A DNA stretch of 64,000 bases from Eleusine coracana subsp. coracana (lineage: Eukaryota; Streptophyta; Magnoliopsida; Poales; Poaceae). Location: contig CM064417.1 of assembly GCA_032690845.1 (NCBI GenBank), positions 39,376,432 through 39,440,431 on the forward strand, given 5' to 3'. Every line of letters starts with the position of its first letter. Position 1 is the first letter of the stretch. This document shows, in pieces, positions 1 to 10,458 of this stretch. The position numbers and the translations under genes were made by a program. The notes below the pieces were generated by a model. It was not told where the DNA came from and made no database searches. It saw only the letters and a list, made by a program, of their open reading frames with translations.

Positions 1-370
1 CGATCCTTTTCCGCTATCACTTCTAGTGTCCAAGAGTATTATTTGAGCATTTCCAACGTCCCTAATACTAGAGAGACCTAAGAGAATGACTTGTACCCTC
101 TTAATAGTCTGATTTTTCCTATATATGAACTCAAGCGTACACACTTGCCAAGTGATCACAACACACTTGGACCTAGCCGTCCTTAGTTTTGATCCACCTT
201 CATACCACGACTCTCCATCAAGATCATTATGACAATCCACGGAGTCCACATTGATCACCAAGACAACCATTCACCATGTACATTGTTCATTTGTTAAGTT
301 GATAGATAAATTCATGCATGCACAACACTCGACTGAAAATGCTTTTCATACTTGTCATCCAAACACGAAA
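1..370 (-). repeat. Degenerate LTR fragment of family D
   Basis: This stretch aligns by eye, with many differences, to the reverse-strand D LTR near 49080-49410. Shared landmarks in the same order are a 'tagtctgatttttcct'-like block, a block about lines of 'gatccac.ttcat', a 'ccaagacaacca' block and 'acaacactcg'. It stops where the CACTA terminus begins at about 371, so it is probably the oldest layer, into which the CACTA inserted. No coding content is visible. Confidence 0.55.
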
Positions 371-483
371 TTACTACCACAAAATAGCTCTATAGCAGCG
401 CCTCCTAAGAACCCCTAGTGGCACAACACAACTTGAGCTGCCGCTAAAGATCCGTGGCGGCGTGCCCCGAAAGAAACTGCCGC

Positions 484-632
484 TAAAGACCCCCTTATAG
501 CGGCGATTGACATTGTCAACCACCGCTATAAATGGTCGATGTTTATAGCAGCGATTGACAATTCCAACCGTCGCTATAAAGGACACTATAGCAGCAGTTT
601 CTAATGCCAACCGCCGCTATAAAGCGCCTAGG
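484..632. repeat. Subterminal hairpin repeats of the CACTA
   Basis: Three consecutive units of roughly 45 bp each start with TATAGCRGCG and end with CGCYGCTATAAA, so every unit can fold back on itself. Single half-units (GCCGCTAAAGA) occur upstream at about 440 and 480. Arrays of this sort next to the terminus are the known binding sites of the subterminal-repeat-binding protein in En/Spm-like elements. The link to this element's own protein is inferred. Confidence 0.75.
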
Positions 633-968
633 CTATAAAAGCCGCGTTCAGACAGCTCCCTTCCTTACTCGAACAGTTGTGACCCAAAAATTTGGGCAAA
701 TCATGAAAATCAAGAGGGGAAAGATTTGAGTTCTTTTTTTTTGCAGGAATTTGCTCTCTGAGGTAATGGGAACTCATCCCATATATTTTTTTATGCTCAT
801 ATTTTTCAGTCAAGTTGAATTCTGTATTTTTAGTTTGTCAGGTTTTCATCAAATTTTAGCTAAATTCGTTTGATTTGTATGATTCTATTGGGTTGTAGTT
901 AAGGTTTATGAAGGCATACATCATCTATTTTTTTCATCACTATACAAAACAAATACTATATCTAGCCT
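633..968. other. Non-coding 5' part of the CACTA
   Basis: AT-rich sequence between the subterminal repeats and the insertion point of element A. I see no convincing ORF. It ends with AGCCT (964-968), the left copy of the A target-site duplication. Confidence 0.5.
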
Positions 969-2371
969 TGTCGGGGGCAGAAACCAGGGGTGCCGCATGG
1001 CGCCCCTGAGACCTGCCCACATCCAAAACAACAGATACGTCTGATCACCGCTAAGGTATCACTCGCGTGGACCCCGCAAAGAGGATCCCCGCGAACAACC
1101 ACATCCGGGAAGTGAAGGCCACATCACTCCCGATTCGCTCGATCCTCCGGAGGTCGAAAGTCAGCCGTGCTCCGCTCGACCCTTCGGGGGGTCGAGGGCC
1201 TGCAACGATTTGCTCGACCCCCCAAGGGGGCGAGGTGAAACTAGTCCGCCCAGCGAGGCTCAAGATACAGTTCGCTCTCTCGAGCTGCTGACTCGACCAC
1301 TTGCCGAGTTTTACTAACTCCCGGATAAGGACAATCGGTTTACCACCATCGTCGCCATAACAAACAGTAAGCAGGCCCCAAGACCTCCGGATAGGCTTTG
1401 TCTTCGTCAAACCCCATCAATGGACCCCCACTGATGGCAGGACAGCCTGGCGAATCACTGACCGAGCCAAAAATGGCGGGTGGAGAAACTCGATTGCCCT
1501 ACCGAGATGGGATGGATCCAACTCCGAGCGGGTCCAGACAAGCTCAACCCGACGCGCCCCGACGTGGGGGTCGAGCGAGACGACGATCAACAACTACCAA
1601 TCGCCCCGCCTTAAATGTTGCACCCAGTCCGAAGCACACAATATTAGGGGGTCAAATCTCTCTGTATACCTGCCCCTCATCATCGCCAGCGCCTGTTGAC
1701 GATAGCAGGTGCGGCAAGACTCTCTGTGCTGCTATCACTCGATGACATCCCTAATAGTGATGATGCAGGACGACCTGATGGACGGCCAGATTGAACCTTG
1801 TTTGAGCAACATGACAATGCCCATGCTGCACCACCCCACGAATAGCGGAACACACCCTCTACAGTAACAAGGGAGCTCAACGATAGAAAACGGGGATACA
1901 CCCAAACACAGTGCCCCCCTCTGACATCAGATCAGGACGATGAGGGCCTACAAGGACCAAAGATCACGCCACCGACCAAGGACTTTTCCTTCTCCAGCAC
2001 GACTCTATCGGCTCCGCACGTGTAGAAACCTCTCTCTCTTTGTGTGTAACATGGGCCCGCTCCCCTTGAAGTATAAAAGGGGCAACCCGCTTTCTTCTCA
2101 AAAAAGGGGACAAGAAACACAAAAGACCGACTCACGTACACACACTCACACCGGCGCAAGCCAGTAAGCCACCTGAGACTTGGAGACTTCTCCTCTCTCG
2201 CAACCATTGTACTTCTCACCCGACGCAAGTAACATGAGCTGGCTCGAGAACTGGACGTAGGGGACTTCCCCGAACTAGTACAATCCCCCGTGTCCTCTTG
2301 CATAGCCATCGCCAAAACTAGAATGCGCACCCCGGAACAAATTCTACTAGCTGGTGATCTAAACACCGACA
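969..2371 (+). repeat. 5' LTR of element A
   Basis: It is 1403 bp against 1431 bp for the 3' copy. It carries two imperfect hairpins (1175-1196 and 1213-1234, arms CTCGACCC / GGGTCGAG and CTCGACCCCC / GGGGGCGAG) and a TATA box at 2072. It ends ACACCGACA just before the primer-binding site. Forward and reverse ORFs here, such as 1067-1291 and 1932-2405, recur in the other LTR only as decayed frames and are not genes. Confidence 0.9.
2072..2079 (+). promoter_or_regulatory. TATA box of A 5' LTR
   Basis: TATAAAAG lies in a conserved block (CTTGAAGTATAAAAGGGGC) also present in the 3' LTR at 36414. It is about 290 bp before the LTR end, a usual position for the U3/R boundary. Confidence 0.6.
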
Positions 2372-2372
2372 G

Positions 2373-2391
2373 TTGACGCGCTAGGAAGGGG
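2373..2391 (+). promoter_or_regulatory. Primer-binding site of element A
   Basis: TTGACGCGCTAGGAAGGGG begins 1 bp after the LTR end. It resembles the TTGGCGCGCCAGG-type site of Tat-lineage and related grass gypsy elements, with G to A and C to T changes. The tRNA partner cannot be fixed from the sequence alone. Confidence 0.65.
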
Positions 2392-2497
2392 AAAGTGCAT
2401 TTCACTCCACGACCACCTTCCGTTTCGGATTGCCACTTCCTCCGCGTTCTATGCTCCCGGCGCCAGCATTTTCTTCAGGAGCCTGGAGTTCGTCGCC

Positions 2498-3167
2498 ATG
2501 GGAGACCAGAGGTTGCTATGCGTCAGCATCCCGGTGCCCTTGTCACCTCCAGCCTCGACACCCGCTGCCGTGGCGGCGCGCCCGTGGTGGCTGGAGGACT
2601 TGGGCCACACGCTCGACTTCGTCATCGAGGGGGATTGGACATTGGAATCCATCGGTGAAACACTCCTGGACCCCATCACGGCGGCCACTACTATCGCCGA
2701 CGAGGCGATGCGCGCGGCTCGGCTCCAGCTGGCTAGACCACGGGTCGTCGGCCAACCCGTGCCGCCAACCGACTATGGCGACCAGCTATGGTTCTGCCTG
2801 AAGCGTTATTTGGGTCCCATGCCCAACTAGGACGACCTCCTGTGGTTCGCGTTCGCGCTTGCGAATGTCCATGGAAAGCTCCTCGGGGGCGAGCCTCTCC
2901 ACCCGGACAGGCTTGCTGAAGCCCCCCCCCCCCAAACGGTTACCCGCGCGGCCTGTGAAACACCGCGGGGTGTCTTCAGGACATGTCCATCCACCGGGCC
3001 ATCCCCGCCTCTGCGGACGCTGGCTTTGTTGGTGTGATCGAGCATCCAGACGAATCCTGTTTCGATCTTCTCGACATGGGGCCGCTGGAAGACTCCGGTT
3101 CTGACTCAGGAAGCTGCGTGGGAAGCTACGATCTCCCGCGCGAATGCCTCATGGTGCAGCTCACACC
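2498..3167 (+). pseudogene. N-terminal gag region of element A (broken)
   Basis: An open frame from 2498 to 2830 starts MGDQRLLCVS and runs on after a TAG at 2828 (FALANVHGKLLGG). A C-tract at 2923-2932 then disturbs the frame. No conserved domain is obvious; the tryptophan-rich stretch and position between primer-binding site and gag core fit the variable gag leader of Tat elements. It is cut by insertion B1 at 3172/3173. Its identity is based mainly on position. Confidence 0.55.
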
Positions 3168-3172
3168 CACGC

Positions 3173-3236
3173 TGATGAGTACATCACACCCATGGATACA
3201 CACAACACTACTCCAACTAAGATGAAAGTTCATGTT
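3173..3236 (+). repeat. B1 5' LTR remnant with deletion junction
   Basis: Sixty-four bases match the start of the 3' LTR (5084 onwards) up to GTTCATGT. The sequence then jumps to leader DNA (TTGCTTGAGCC). About 840 bp of LTR plus the primer-binding site are lost, a typical result of illegitimate recombination. Confidence 0.75.
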
Positions 3237-3589
3237 TGCTTGAGCCATTTACTTGCTTGCTTGAACTAGGTCCGAGACAAGTTTAGGCCAGTGACATAGA
3301 CTAGCTTGGGACTATTATTCAGTGTTGCAATTTCTGAATTGAAATTTTGCTAATCCTTTCTACTATAAATTGCCTACCTAGCTTCATATATATCCTTCTG
3401 AGTAGGCACAGAACTTTGGACCCTCGTAATCGTCGGATCACACTCTCCAAGGTATCCTCTGTTTTGCTACTAAGAATCTTGTAAGAACTTAGTTAGGTGC
3501 TGTCATTTGCTTGTTGAGAGTTTCCACCGTGATCAAACAGTAGTGATAGGAAAATATACTCTTGTGTGTTTTCTTGTTTTCTATTAACA
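3237..3589 (+). other. B1 untranslated leader
   Basis: Non-coding leader that matches the B2 leader on the other strand (24140-24450) base for base over most of its length, ending with the ATGACAGG start context at 3590. No other feature is seen. Confidence 0.6.
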
Positions 3590-5044
3590 ATGACAGGTTA
3601 CAACACCAATGGTGATGAGTCGATGGTGTCAAATGAGTTTGATATAAGTATTGTAGCACAACGAGTGTTTAGTTCTCAAATGGAGAAGGTAGAGCAAAAT
3701 CAAATGAATAACTTGTTTCAGACTCACTTTGTTGTGAAGGATCGACGTTGTCGTGTCATCATTGATGGAGAGAGTAGCAACAACATCGCAAGCTTGAAAT
3801 TGGTCGAGAAGCTCTGCTTGACCACACAGCCACACCCATGTCCATACTACATCCAATGGGTAAATTCTTATGGTAAGATAAAGGTAGATAAAATTGCACG
3901 CATTGAATTTTTTATTGGTTCTTATAAGGATTGTGCAGATTTTGATATAGTGCCTATGCAAGCATGTCATTTGTTATTGAGTAAGCCTTGGATTTCTTCA
4001 AATAATGCTTTGCACAATACCATTGCTAATAGCTATTTATTTAAATACAATGGTAGAAGAGTTACTCTTAAACCTATGTCTGCTGCTGAAATTTTAGAAG
4101 AGGATCAACAAAGACTTGAGAGAAGAAAGAACGAACCATTTAGAATAGAATGGGCTATTTCAAATGATGCAACACTTCCATCAAAATCTAAATTGTTAGA
4201 GGATGAATATATTTCTTTGCCTCTTGTTGCAACTAATACTTTTTAGCATATACATAAAAAAGATGATAGTGGGAAAGATAAAGAACAGATTGTTGCTTTA
4301 GGTAAGAGCTTTCTTGATGTGATGGATTGTTCCAATAGTCTTGCTGTATTGGAACCTTATGATCATGTTCCTTTGTCACAAGTTGATTTACCTAGTGGTC
4401 CTTGCGATAAAGAGGAGTTGTGTGCCAATGTTTCACTTATACCTTTGCCACAACAAATGAATGAGCTTGATGCTTTTGCTTATGATTCACCCACTAGTGC
4501 TGAAATTAAACATTTGATTTTAGTTACATGTCAAAAGGATGAGCAAAAATTATTTTCTTCTCTAAATACTTTGGGTTATATTGAATTTGATGTTCTTTGT
4601 GATCTAAATACCGCAGAGAAGAAAGTATTTTCTCAAACTGAATTGACTTTATTGACAAGAAATATTTTTTATGCTATTGGAAACTATGATCATAGAGGTT
4701 TGTTTATGGTGCATAGAGTTTATATTTGTTCAAAATTAAAACCTCCTTGGGTTATACAATTAAATGACCAACTTAAAAATTGCAGTAACAATTACCATAT
4801 CATGTCAAGTTTTTCTAGTGTTTCTAAGATAGCACATTGTCATTTTTGTCATAAGAGTGAGAATGATGCTAATATTGCTGACCAAGGTTTTAAAGAGGTT
4901 ATTAATTTGCATGGAATACCTGCTACTATAGATTCTCATTGTGATGACAAATTTCATAATGCATATAAATATGAGTTGCATCCCAAGTTTGGGAATAGTA
5001 TTTTATATTTCAGATTTGAGACCACTATTGGGAGAAAGGGATGA
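3590..5044 (+). pseudogene. B1 chimaeric protease-like / unknown / integrase-tail ORF
   Basis: Homologue of the open B2 frame. The N-terminal third resembles the gag-linked aspartic protease of CRM-type elements: RVIIDGESSNNIAS stands where B0 has RVIIDGGSCNN, followed by HPCPYYIQW and the MQACHLLLSKPW block. A middle part (about 4250-4890) is not recognised. The end (NLHGIPATIDSHCDDKF) is an integrase scrap. Two lesions are visible: an in-frame TAG at 4244 where B2 has CAG, and a small deletion near 5000 that shifts the frame before the ISDLRP block. All other parts remain in one frame. Confidence 0.75.
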
Positions 5045-5083
5045 GATCGAGTTGAGGACGACTCTAATTCAAAATGGGGAGAA

Positions 5084-5983
5084 TAATGAGTACATCACAC
5101 CCATGGATACACACAACACTCCTCCAACTTAGATGAAAGTTCATGTGCATCACCTGAATTTACAGGTGAGATCGTTTCTAATGTTTTTATTATGTGGTTT
5201 TGAGAATAGATTGCTACTTAATGAATTAATTGTTGTTAGGAACCATGGAGATGATGATGACATAGGTGGATAGGTGATGGGAGGCGTGATGAGCCAGCAA
5301 GGACGTCCAAGCCAAGGTGGAGGCCCAATCAAAACTGACTTCGAGTCTGTTTCGGAGCCCAGGATCAGTCTGCACTAAAACGAACACCCAGGACGCATAC
5401 GGACTCGGATTTGGACGTTCTATAGATGCTTGGAAAGATGACAAAAAGAACTTTCCAACCCAACTTGTCCCATGTCAAAATTCGTCTCGAGCCATTGGCA
5501 ATCGCCGAAACAAATCGACTTCTAGAATCTGTCCTGGTGCTGCGACACCATAATCAGTATTTGGGTCATGTATCGAGTTGAGCTCACTTAGGGCTGCGTC
5601 CAGGGGGTCTTGCACGACCCTAGGTTCCTCATATACAGCCGTCGCCTCTTCATTAGGGTTTGGGTTTTACTTAGATTATTCTGTTGATAACAGTTTTGCC
5701 GTTTGATTGGTTTGTAAGACCCCAACTTGTGAGATTCATCGTATACTTGCAAATTTGGTTGCATTCTTCTTTGTTCTTGCTTGTGTTCTTGGTTTGTAGG
5801 CAAGAATAAGCCTTCTCGGTGAGGTCAATCATTCTTGAATGGTTGATAACCAGAGGAGACGTTGTGCTGCGATTGCGGGGTTCAGAACGTGTCATTCGGA
5901 AGCCGGATCGATATGTGTATCGCCTCCGCCTTAATCAAGATTATCAGAACCTATCGGAGGATCGGGAACCCTTGTCCACATCA
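5084..5983 (+). repeat. B1 3' LTR
   Basis: It is 900 bp long, starting TAATGAGTAC (TG changed to TA) and ending CACATCA. It is preceded by the purine-rich tract TGGGGAGAA (5075-5083), the presumed polypurine primer site. A TATA-like TATACAG lies near 5631. Confidence 0.8.
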
Positions 5984-7190
5984 CACACCGGCTACAGGAG
6001 GTGCTGGAACCTCAGCCGCTGGGGCAATGGCGAACCCCAGAACCCCTGCTCTAGCGAACCCAGCGACGGGTGCGGGAGCAGGGGAGACGCTCGTTGAAAT
6101 CCCCGTCATCGCGGCCGGCGAGCCACAGCCAGCGCCTCGTCCGGAGGACCCACAGCAACTGCTGAGGGCCAGAAGGGCAGAGCTGGAAGAAACCTGGCGC
6201 TAGCTTGAGCATGAGAAGGAAGAGATAGACCATGAGCTAGGCCGCTCGGGCGCGGGCGTACGCGCTCGGGCCACGGCTCGCGATGTCCACCAGCGCATCC
6301 TCACCGATGACCAGGGGTCCCCATAGTTCGCTCATGCGGGACAAAATGTAGCAGCAGCTGTCACACTGCTCAAGACAATTCCCGAGCCTGTGACGCTAGA
6401 GGCCCAGCAGGCCCAACGAGAAGTCACGGCTCTTCTAGCCAAGGCTGCTGAGCTACAGGCGGAGAGCTTGCAACGGTGTGCCGCCCAGTCTAGCCAGCAG
6501 ATTTCCACGTCCAAGCGCGCCGGAGGGGGCAGTGTCGTCGGGTCGTAGCAACACTCGGTTCGGCAACCCCCTTCGGCCGGAGGTGCGCCCAAGAAAGCCT
6601 CGGTTCATGACCTGGTAGGGCCTCATCGTGACGCACGCTACACCCTCAGAGCACACCGATGGGAAAAGGAGCGACTGAACAAGGAAAGGGGTCGTCAGCC
6701 ACGCCGTGGAGGCCGGTATCACGACACCGACGAGGAGAGGAGTCGGAGCCAGAGCCCTCCCGGACCACAGGTCTTCAGCTCGCATATCCGCAGCGCCGAG
6801 TTCCCGTAGCGCTTCCGGGCGCCTGCGACCGTCACCAAGTACGCGGGCGAGACGGACCACGGGCTTTGGCTCAAGGACTACCGCCTCGCGTGCCAGGTGG
6901 GGGGGGGGGGTGCCATTGACGACCATGCCATCATCCGCAAACACCCGCTATACCTCACCGACTCGGCCCACGCTTGGCTCGAGCTTCTCCCCGAGGGCCA
7001 GATCTACGACTGGGACGACCTGAGGGACGTCTTCATCGAAAATTTCGAGGGAACCTACATCCGCCCGAGTAACTCCTGGGACCTCAAGAACTGCCGGCAA
7101 AAAGCCGGCGAGTCCCTTAGAGATTACATCTGGCGCTTCAGCAAGAAGTGCAACGAGATGCCCAACATGGATGACGCGGACATCGTCGGG
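5984..7190 (+). pseudogene. Gag core of element A (broken)
   Basis: Gag resumes after B1. It has a glutamine/alanine-rich region (about 6340-6490, AQQAQREVTALLAKAAELQA, likely coiled coil) and a basic stretch with RGRQPRRGG (about 6690). The retrotransposon gag domain follows at 6790-7190 (DSAHAWLELLPEGQIYDWDD, then SLRDYIWRFSKKCNEMPNMD). Several TAG/TGA codons and frame changes are present, including one linked to the G-tract at 6898-6910. Family knowledge: this domain forms the virus-like particle. The fit to Tat-type gag is strong. Confidence 0.75.
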
Positions 7191-7932
7191 GCCTTCGAGA
7201 AACCATGTTGAGATGTGGCATGGTTTGCATATGTGATGAGTATTGACTTTGGCGGAATTTGTGTTTGAGTTGAAATATGGGAATCTGGAGATTGCATGAG
7301 TTTGTGCATATCATGGTTTTGACTAACCGGAGTTGGTGAGGATGTTGGAGAGTTTGCAGGAGATGGAAAATGTGTTTGCTTGTCTGATGATGTGTTGGTC
7401 ACTGGAGTCAACTTGGCGGTGAACGGTGATAGGATCGAGCACAAGTAGGAGACTTGGGGCCAGACGATCGGGAGGCCGGGTGAAGTCAAGGGTGATCCAT
7501 ACCGTACACGTGGAGAGGCAAGAAGCACGGACGGTTTCGCGGTTGAGCCTCAAAACAGTGGGTGGTGATCAAGACGGCAGGGTTGAAAAAGTCAAAGGTG
7601 ATCGGGCGTCGGTGCAAGTAGAGGCTTCCAATGGACCGGAGGCGGGAGAGACTTGCCGACAAGGAGGATCGTGGGATGAGGTGACACGCGTCAAGATCGA
7701 GAAGTCATGCTTTGAGAAGCGTGCTAGGCGGTTTCCTGGTTTGGGTCTCAAAATTGGTGGCGGCAATTGGAGGTGCACTTGGCACCATCGTGGAGCTTGC
7801 GTCGAGGTGAATTAATATTGTGAAGGGCTCGATGGCGTTCGGGCAAAGGAAAAAGAGTTGGACGGTGTTGCCCCCGGTGGTAGGTGGCAATGTAATATAG
7901 GTCAAGGGTAGAAGTGTCTTGGACCCTAGGCC

Positions 7933-7940
7933 TATATAAG
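7933..7940 (+). promoter_or_regulatory. TATA box of solo LTR F
   Basis: TATATAAG lies inside CTAGGCCTATATAAGGAGAG, with a purine-rich downstream block. It would drive plus-strand transcription if active. Confidence 0.5.
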
Positions 7941-8570
7941 GAGAGGAGTGGCTGGTGGGAGAGGTGCCTCTTCCCATAATCCTTGTTAGGACTTTATTCA
8001 AAGTGCTAGGATAGGTCTTCATGTAATAGAGGTGAGGAGAGGGTGTGTGAGAGACATCACTTTCTCTTCCAAATAGTGGGAGGAAGAGGGTGGCTTCCTA
8101 GCCTTGTATCCATGAATCTTGTAAGCATGTTTCTATTGTATGAGAATTATTTTCGTGCTCAAGATCTTCCTCTCTCCCTAAATCTTGATTTTCTCTTTTT
8201 CTCTATTTTCGGAGGTATTTTCGTGAGAATTTTTGATCTCACTTTTAGGCAAGTTTTTGGGCGGATTTCTTAAGAGATCTTAGTGCTATGATGAGCTAGA
8301 AAAATCTTTCATGGGTCCTTGACCGAATCGAGAGCTCTAGCACCTTCGATTTGAAGAATTTCTCAAGTTTCCCCTTTTTGGTGTTCTTGGTACAAGATCT
8401 GAAATTCGTGATGATTCCTTGAGCCAATTGAGTGAATCTTTTAGGATTAGGATCGTGATGTGTTGAGGATTGGCTGGTCCAAAAATCGCATGATTTGGAG
8501 ATCATTTGGATAGGTTTTGGGTGAGATTTGTGCAAAATCACGATAGTTTTCTGTTCTGTTGTTGGGGGTC

Positions 8571-8815
8571 GATCGGCACTGCCGATGACGAGGACCGGCA
8601 CTGCTGGTGGGTCTAAGCTTGGATCGCCACTGTCGATGCCACGACCGGCACTGCCGGTAGCTTGAGTCTGAACCCCGCACCGGCACTGCCGACAGCCATG
8701 ACCGGCACTGCCGATGCGCTCTGATCGTTTCTTTCTAGAGTTTTGAGAACCTCGCAGCGGCACTGCTGATGGGTGTGACCGACACTGTCGATGGCTGTGA
8801 TCGGCACTGCTGATG
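8571..8815. repeat. Nine-copy palindrome array in LTR F
   Basis: Nine copies of a 17-bp odd-centred palindrome, consensus GACCGGCACTGCCGGTG, have centres near 8579, 8601, 8630, 8651, 8686, 8708, 8763, 8785 and 8807. They group into pairs 21-22 bp apart (8579/8601, 8630/8651, 8686/8708, 8763/8785/8807). Spacers are unrelated in sequence. This is not a CRISPR array: units and spacers are too short and irregular. Confidence 0.85.
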
Positions 8816-9074
8816 GTTGTCCAGACTTGATCTGTTTTGGTGCATTTCTTTGACAGTTTCGAGTCTTTACAGTTCTCCTTTGTTTGCGCTGTGTTCCACT
8901 GCTGTTCTTGATCACTCCTAGGGTTAGCACATCATAAGTTGGTGTGTGTGGCCTTGGTGATTGGTTTAGAGGTTGGCTTGGGTTGTAATTGGGACATAGT
9001 CTAAGTTCTTGTGAAGAATTTTTATTGGCTCCCATTCACCCCCCCTCTGGTCGCCTTCTCGGTCCTTCAGCCTT

Positions 9075-10458
9075 CATCTCCGGCACAACCTCGGAGCAGC
9101 TCATCCATGAGCTAGGCTGAAAGGGTCCGCGCACTGCCCGTGAGCTCCAAGACATCGCCACAAGCTTTGCCTCCGGTGAAGAGTGCGTGGGGGGGAGGGG
9201 GGGGGGGGGGAAAGGCAAAGGCAAGCGCACGCTGGAGGGCAAAGGCAAAGGCAAGCGGGAGGAAGGAGCCGACGACGGTCCCTCCGACTGTCTGAAGAAG
9301 AAGAAGAACAAGTCACGGGCCGGGCGCGACCCTGTAGTGGCTGCTATCGAGCGTAAGCCGCCAAGGCCAACAAAAGGGGAGGCGCCAAACCACTTTGAGA
9401 AGAAGTGGAACGGTCCGTGCCCAAACCACGGATTCCCCGTCAAGCACCTCCTTAAGGACTGCTCCATGATGAATAAATTCATCCGAGAGGAGGCAAAGAA
9501 GGGGGACCCAGAAAAAGCATTGGAGCCGGGGGCCCAAGACCCCACCGACGGCGACAACAAGCAAGGGGGACCACTTTTCCCTAACACCAAGGCCTGCCAC
9601 ATGATCTTGATGGGGCCCGAGTTCTGAGGAAGTCGGCGCACGACCAAGGTCGAGCATCGCGATGTCTTCACGGCGGAGCTCGCCATGCCATCTTTCCTCA
9701 ATTGGTCCGACCTGCCAATCACTTTCGATCGATCGGACCATCCCCCACATGTGCTGCGACTGGGTCGATACTCGCTCATGGTCGACCACATCATTGCCAA
9801 GGTCCGCCTCACCATGGTGATGATGGATGGGGGCACTTGCATCAACATCTTATACGCCGACATCCTCGATCTGCTCGGGAATGACCGGTCGCGTCTCCAG
9901 CCGGCCGGTGCGCCCTTTCATGGGATCGTTCGTGGGAGACAAGCCATGCCTCTTGGACAAATCAGTTTGCCCGTCATGTTCGGGACTCCGTCCAACTTCT
10001 GGATTGAGACCCTCGTCTTCAAGGTCGTCGACTTCCGAGAGCATACCACGCTCTCCTAGGGCGCCCAGGTTATGCCAAATTCATGGCCGTCCCCAACTAC
10101 ACCTATCTGAAGCTCAAGATGCCGGGACCAAAAGCGGTCATCACCATGAGTGCATCACTCCAACGCGCCTTCCAGTACTAAATGGAGAACGGCAACCTCA
10201 CTACCGTGATGGTGGCCTCCGTCGGGGAGCTCGAGGCTATCCGCTCCCATCTCGAGGAAGGGACCCCGATGCCAACCACAAGAACGCCTCGTTCAAGCTG
10301 GGGGAGGACACCAAGGAAGTGCAGGTTGGCCCCAAGGGTGACAAGGAAAAGACGGTGAGAGTCGGGACATCTCTGACTCCCAAATTTGAAAGCGAGCTCA
10401 TCGACTTCTTCCGCGTGAACATCGACTTCTTCGCGTGGAGGCCCTTGGACATGCCTGG
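9075..10458 (+). pseudogene. Element A gag C-terminus and aspartic protease (broken)
   Basis: Gag continues (ELQDIATSFASGEE), then a lysine-rich linker and a knuckle-like CPNHGFPVKHLLKDC (about 9419-9463). After a TGA at 9625, a protease domain follows in another frame (9685-10059) with the active-site run MMDGGTCINILYADI (about 9823-9867), where DGG replaces the usual DTG/DSG. Past 10059 the frame shifts and reaches FFAWRPLDMPG, the normal lead-in to reverse transcriptase. The G-tract at 9188-9212 lies in the linker. Insertion C cuts the frame at 10458/10459. Confidence 0.75.

Larger units (their letters stand above)
3173..5983 (+). mobile_element. B1: non-autonomous CRM-like gypsy element
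   Basis: It starts TGATGAGTACATCAC and ends TTGTCCACATCA, flanked by CACGC (3168-3172) and CACAC (5984-5988), a duplication with one mismatch. The 3' LTR is complete (5084-5983), but only about 64 bp of the 5' LTR remains, fused to the leader. The primer-binding site is therefore missing. The single ORF region (3590-5044) lacks reverse transcriptase and RNase H. It belongs to the same family as B0 and B2: shared LTR ends, protease-like domain and integrase tail. Confidence 0.85.
7196..9069 (+). mobile_element. F: solo LTR inside A gag
   Basis: An 1874-bp insertion splits the gag codons for GAF/ISG. It is flanked by GCCTT at 7191-7195 and 9070-9074. The right end is GGTCCTTCA. The left end reads CGAGAAACC, so the expected TG is mutated to CG. 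The tail (TTCACCCCCCCTCTGG) is of the kind seen at ends of many grass Copia LTRs, but superfamily is not settled. There is no primer-binding site, polypurine tract or pol, so it is a solo LTR produced by LTR-LTR recombination. A TATA box is at 7933. Confidence 0.75.

Noticed and set aside
1051..2405. Several ORFs of 60-160 codons on both strands in the A LTR
   Set aside because: They lie wholly inside an LTR, have no domain, and are not conserved in the other LTR copy.
7124..8273. ORFs in solo LTR F
   Set aside because: Low-complexity translations, no homology, inside a non-coding LTR.
8571..8815. Regularly spaced palindromes as a CRISPR array
   Set aside because: Units are only 17 bp, spacing is irregular between pairs, spacers are 4-40 bp, there are no cas genes and the context is a plant LTR.
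9036..9863. 275-codon minus-strand ORF opposite A gag/protease
   Set aside because: It is the shadow of the gag-protease frame in GC-rich sequence and crosses the F boundary.
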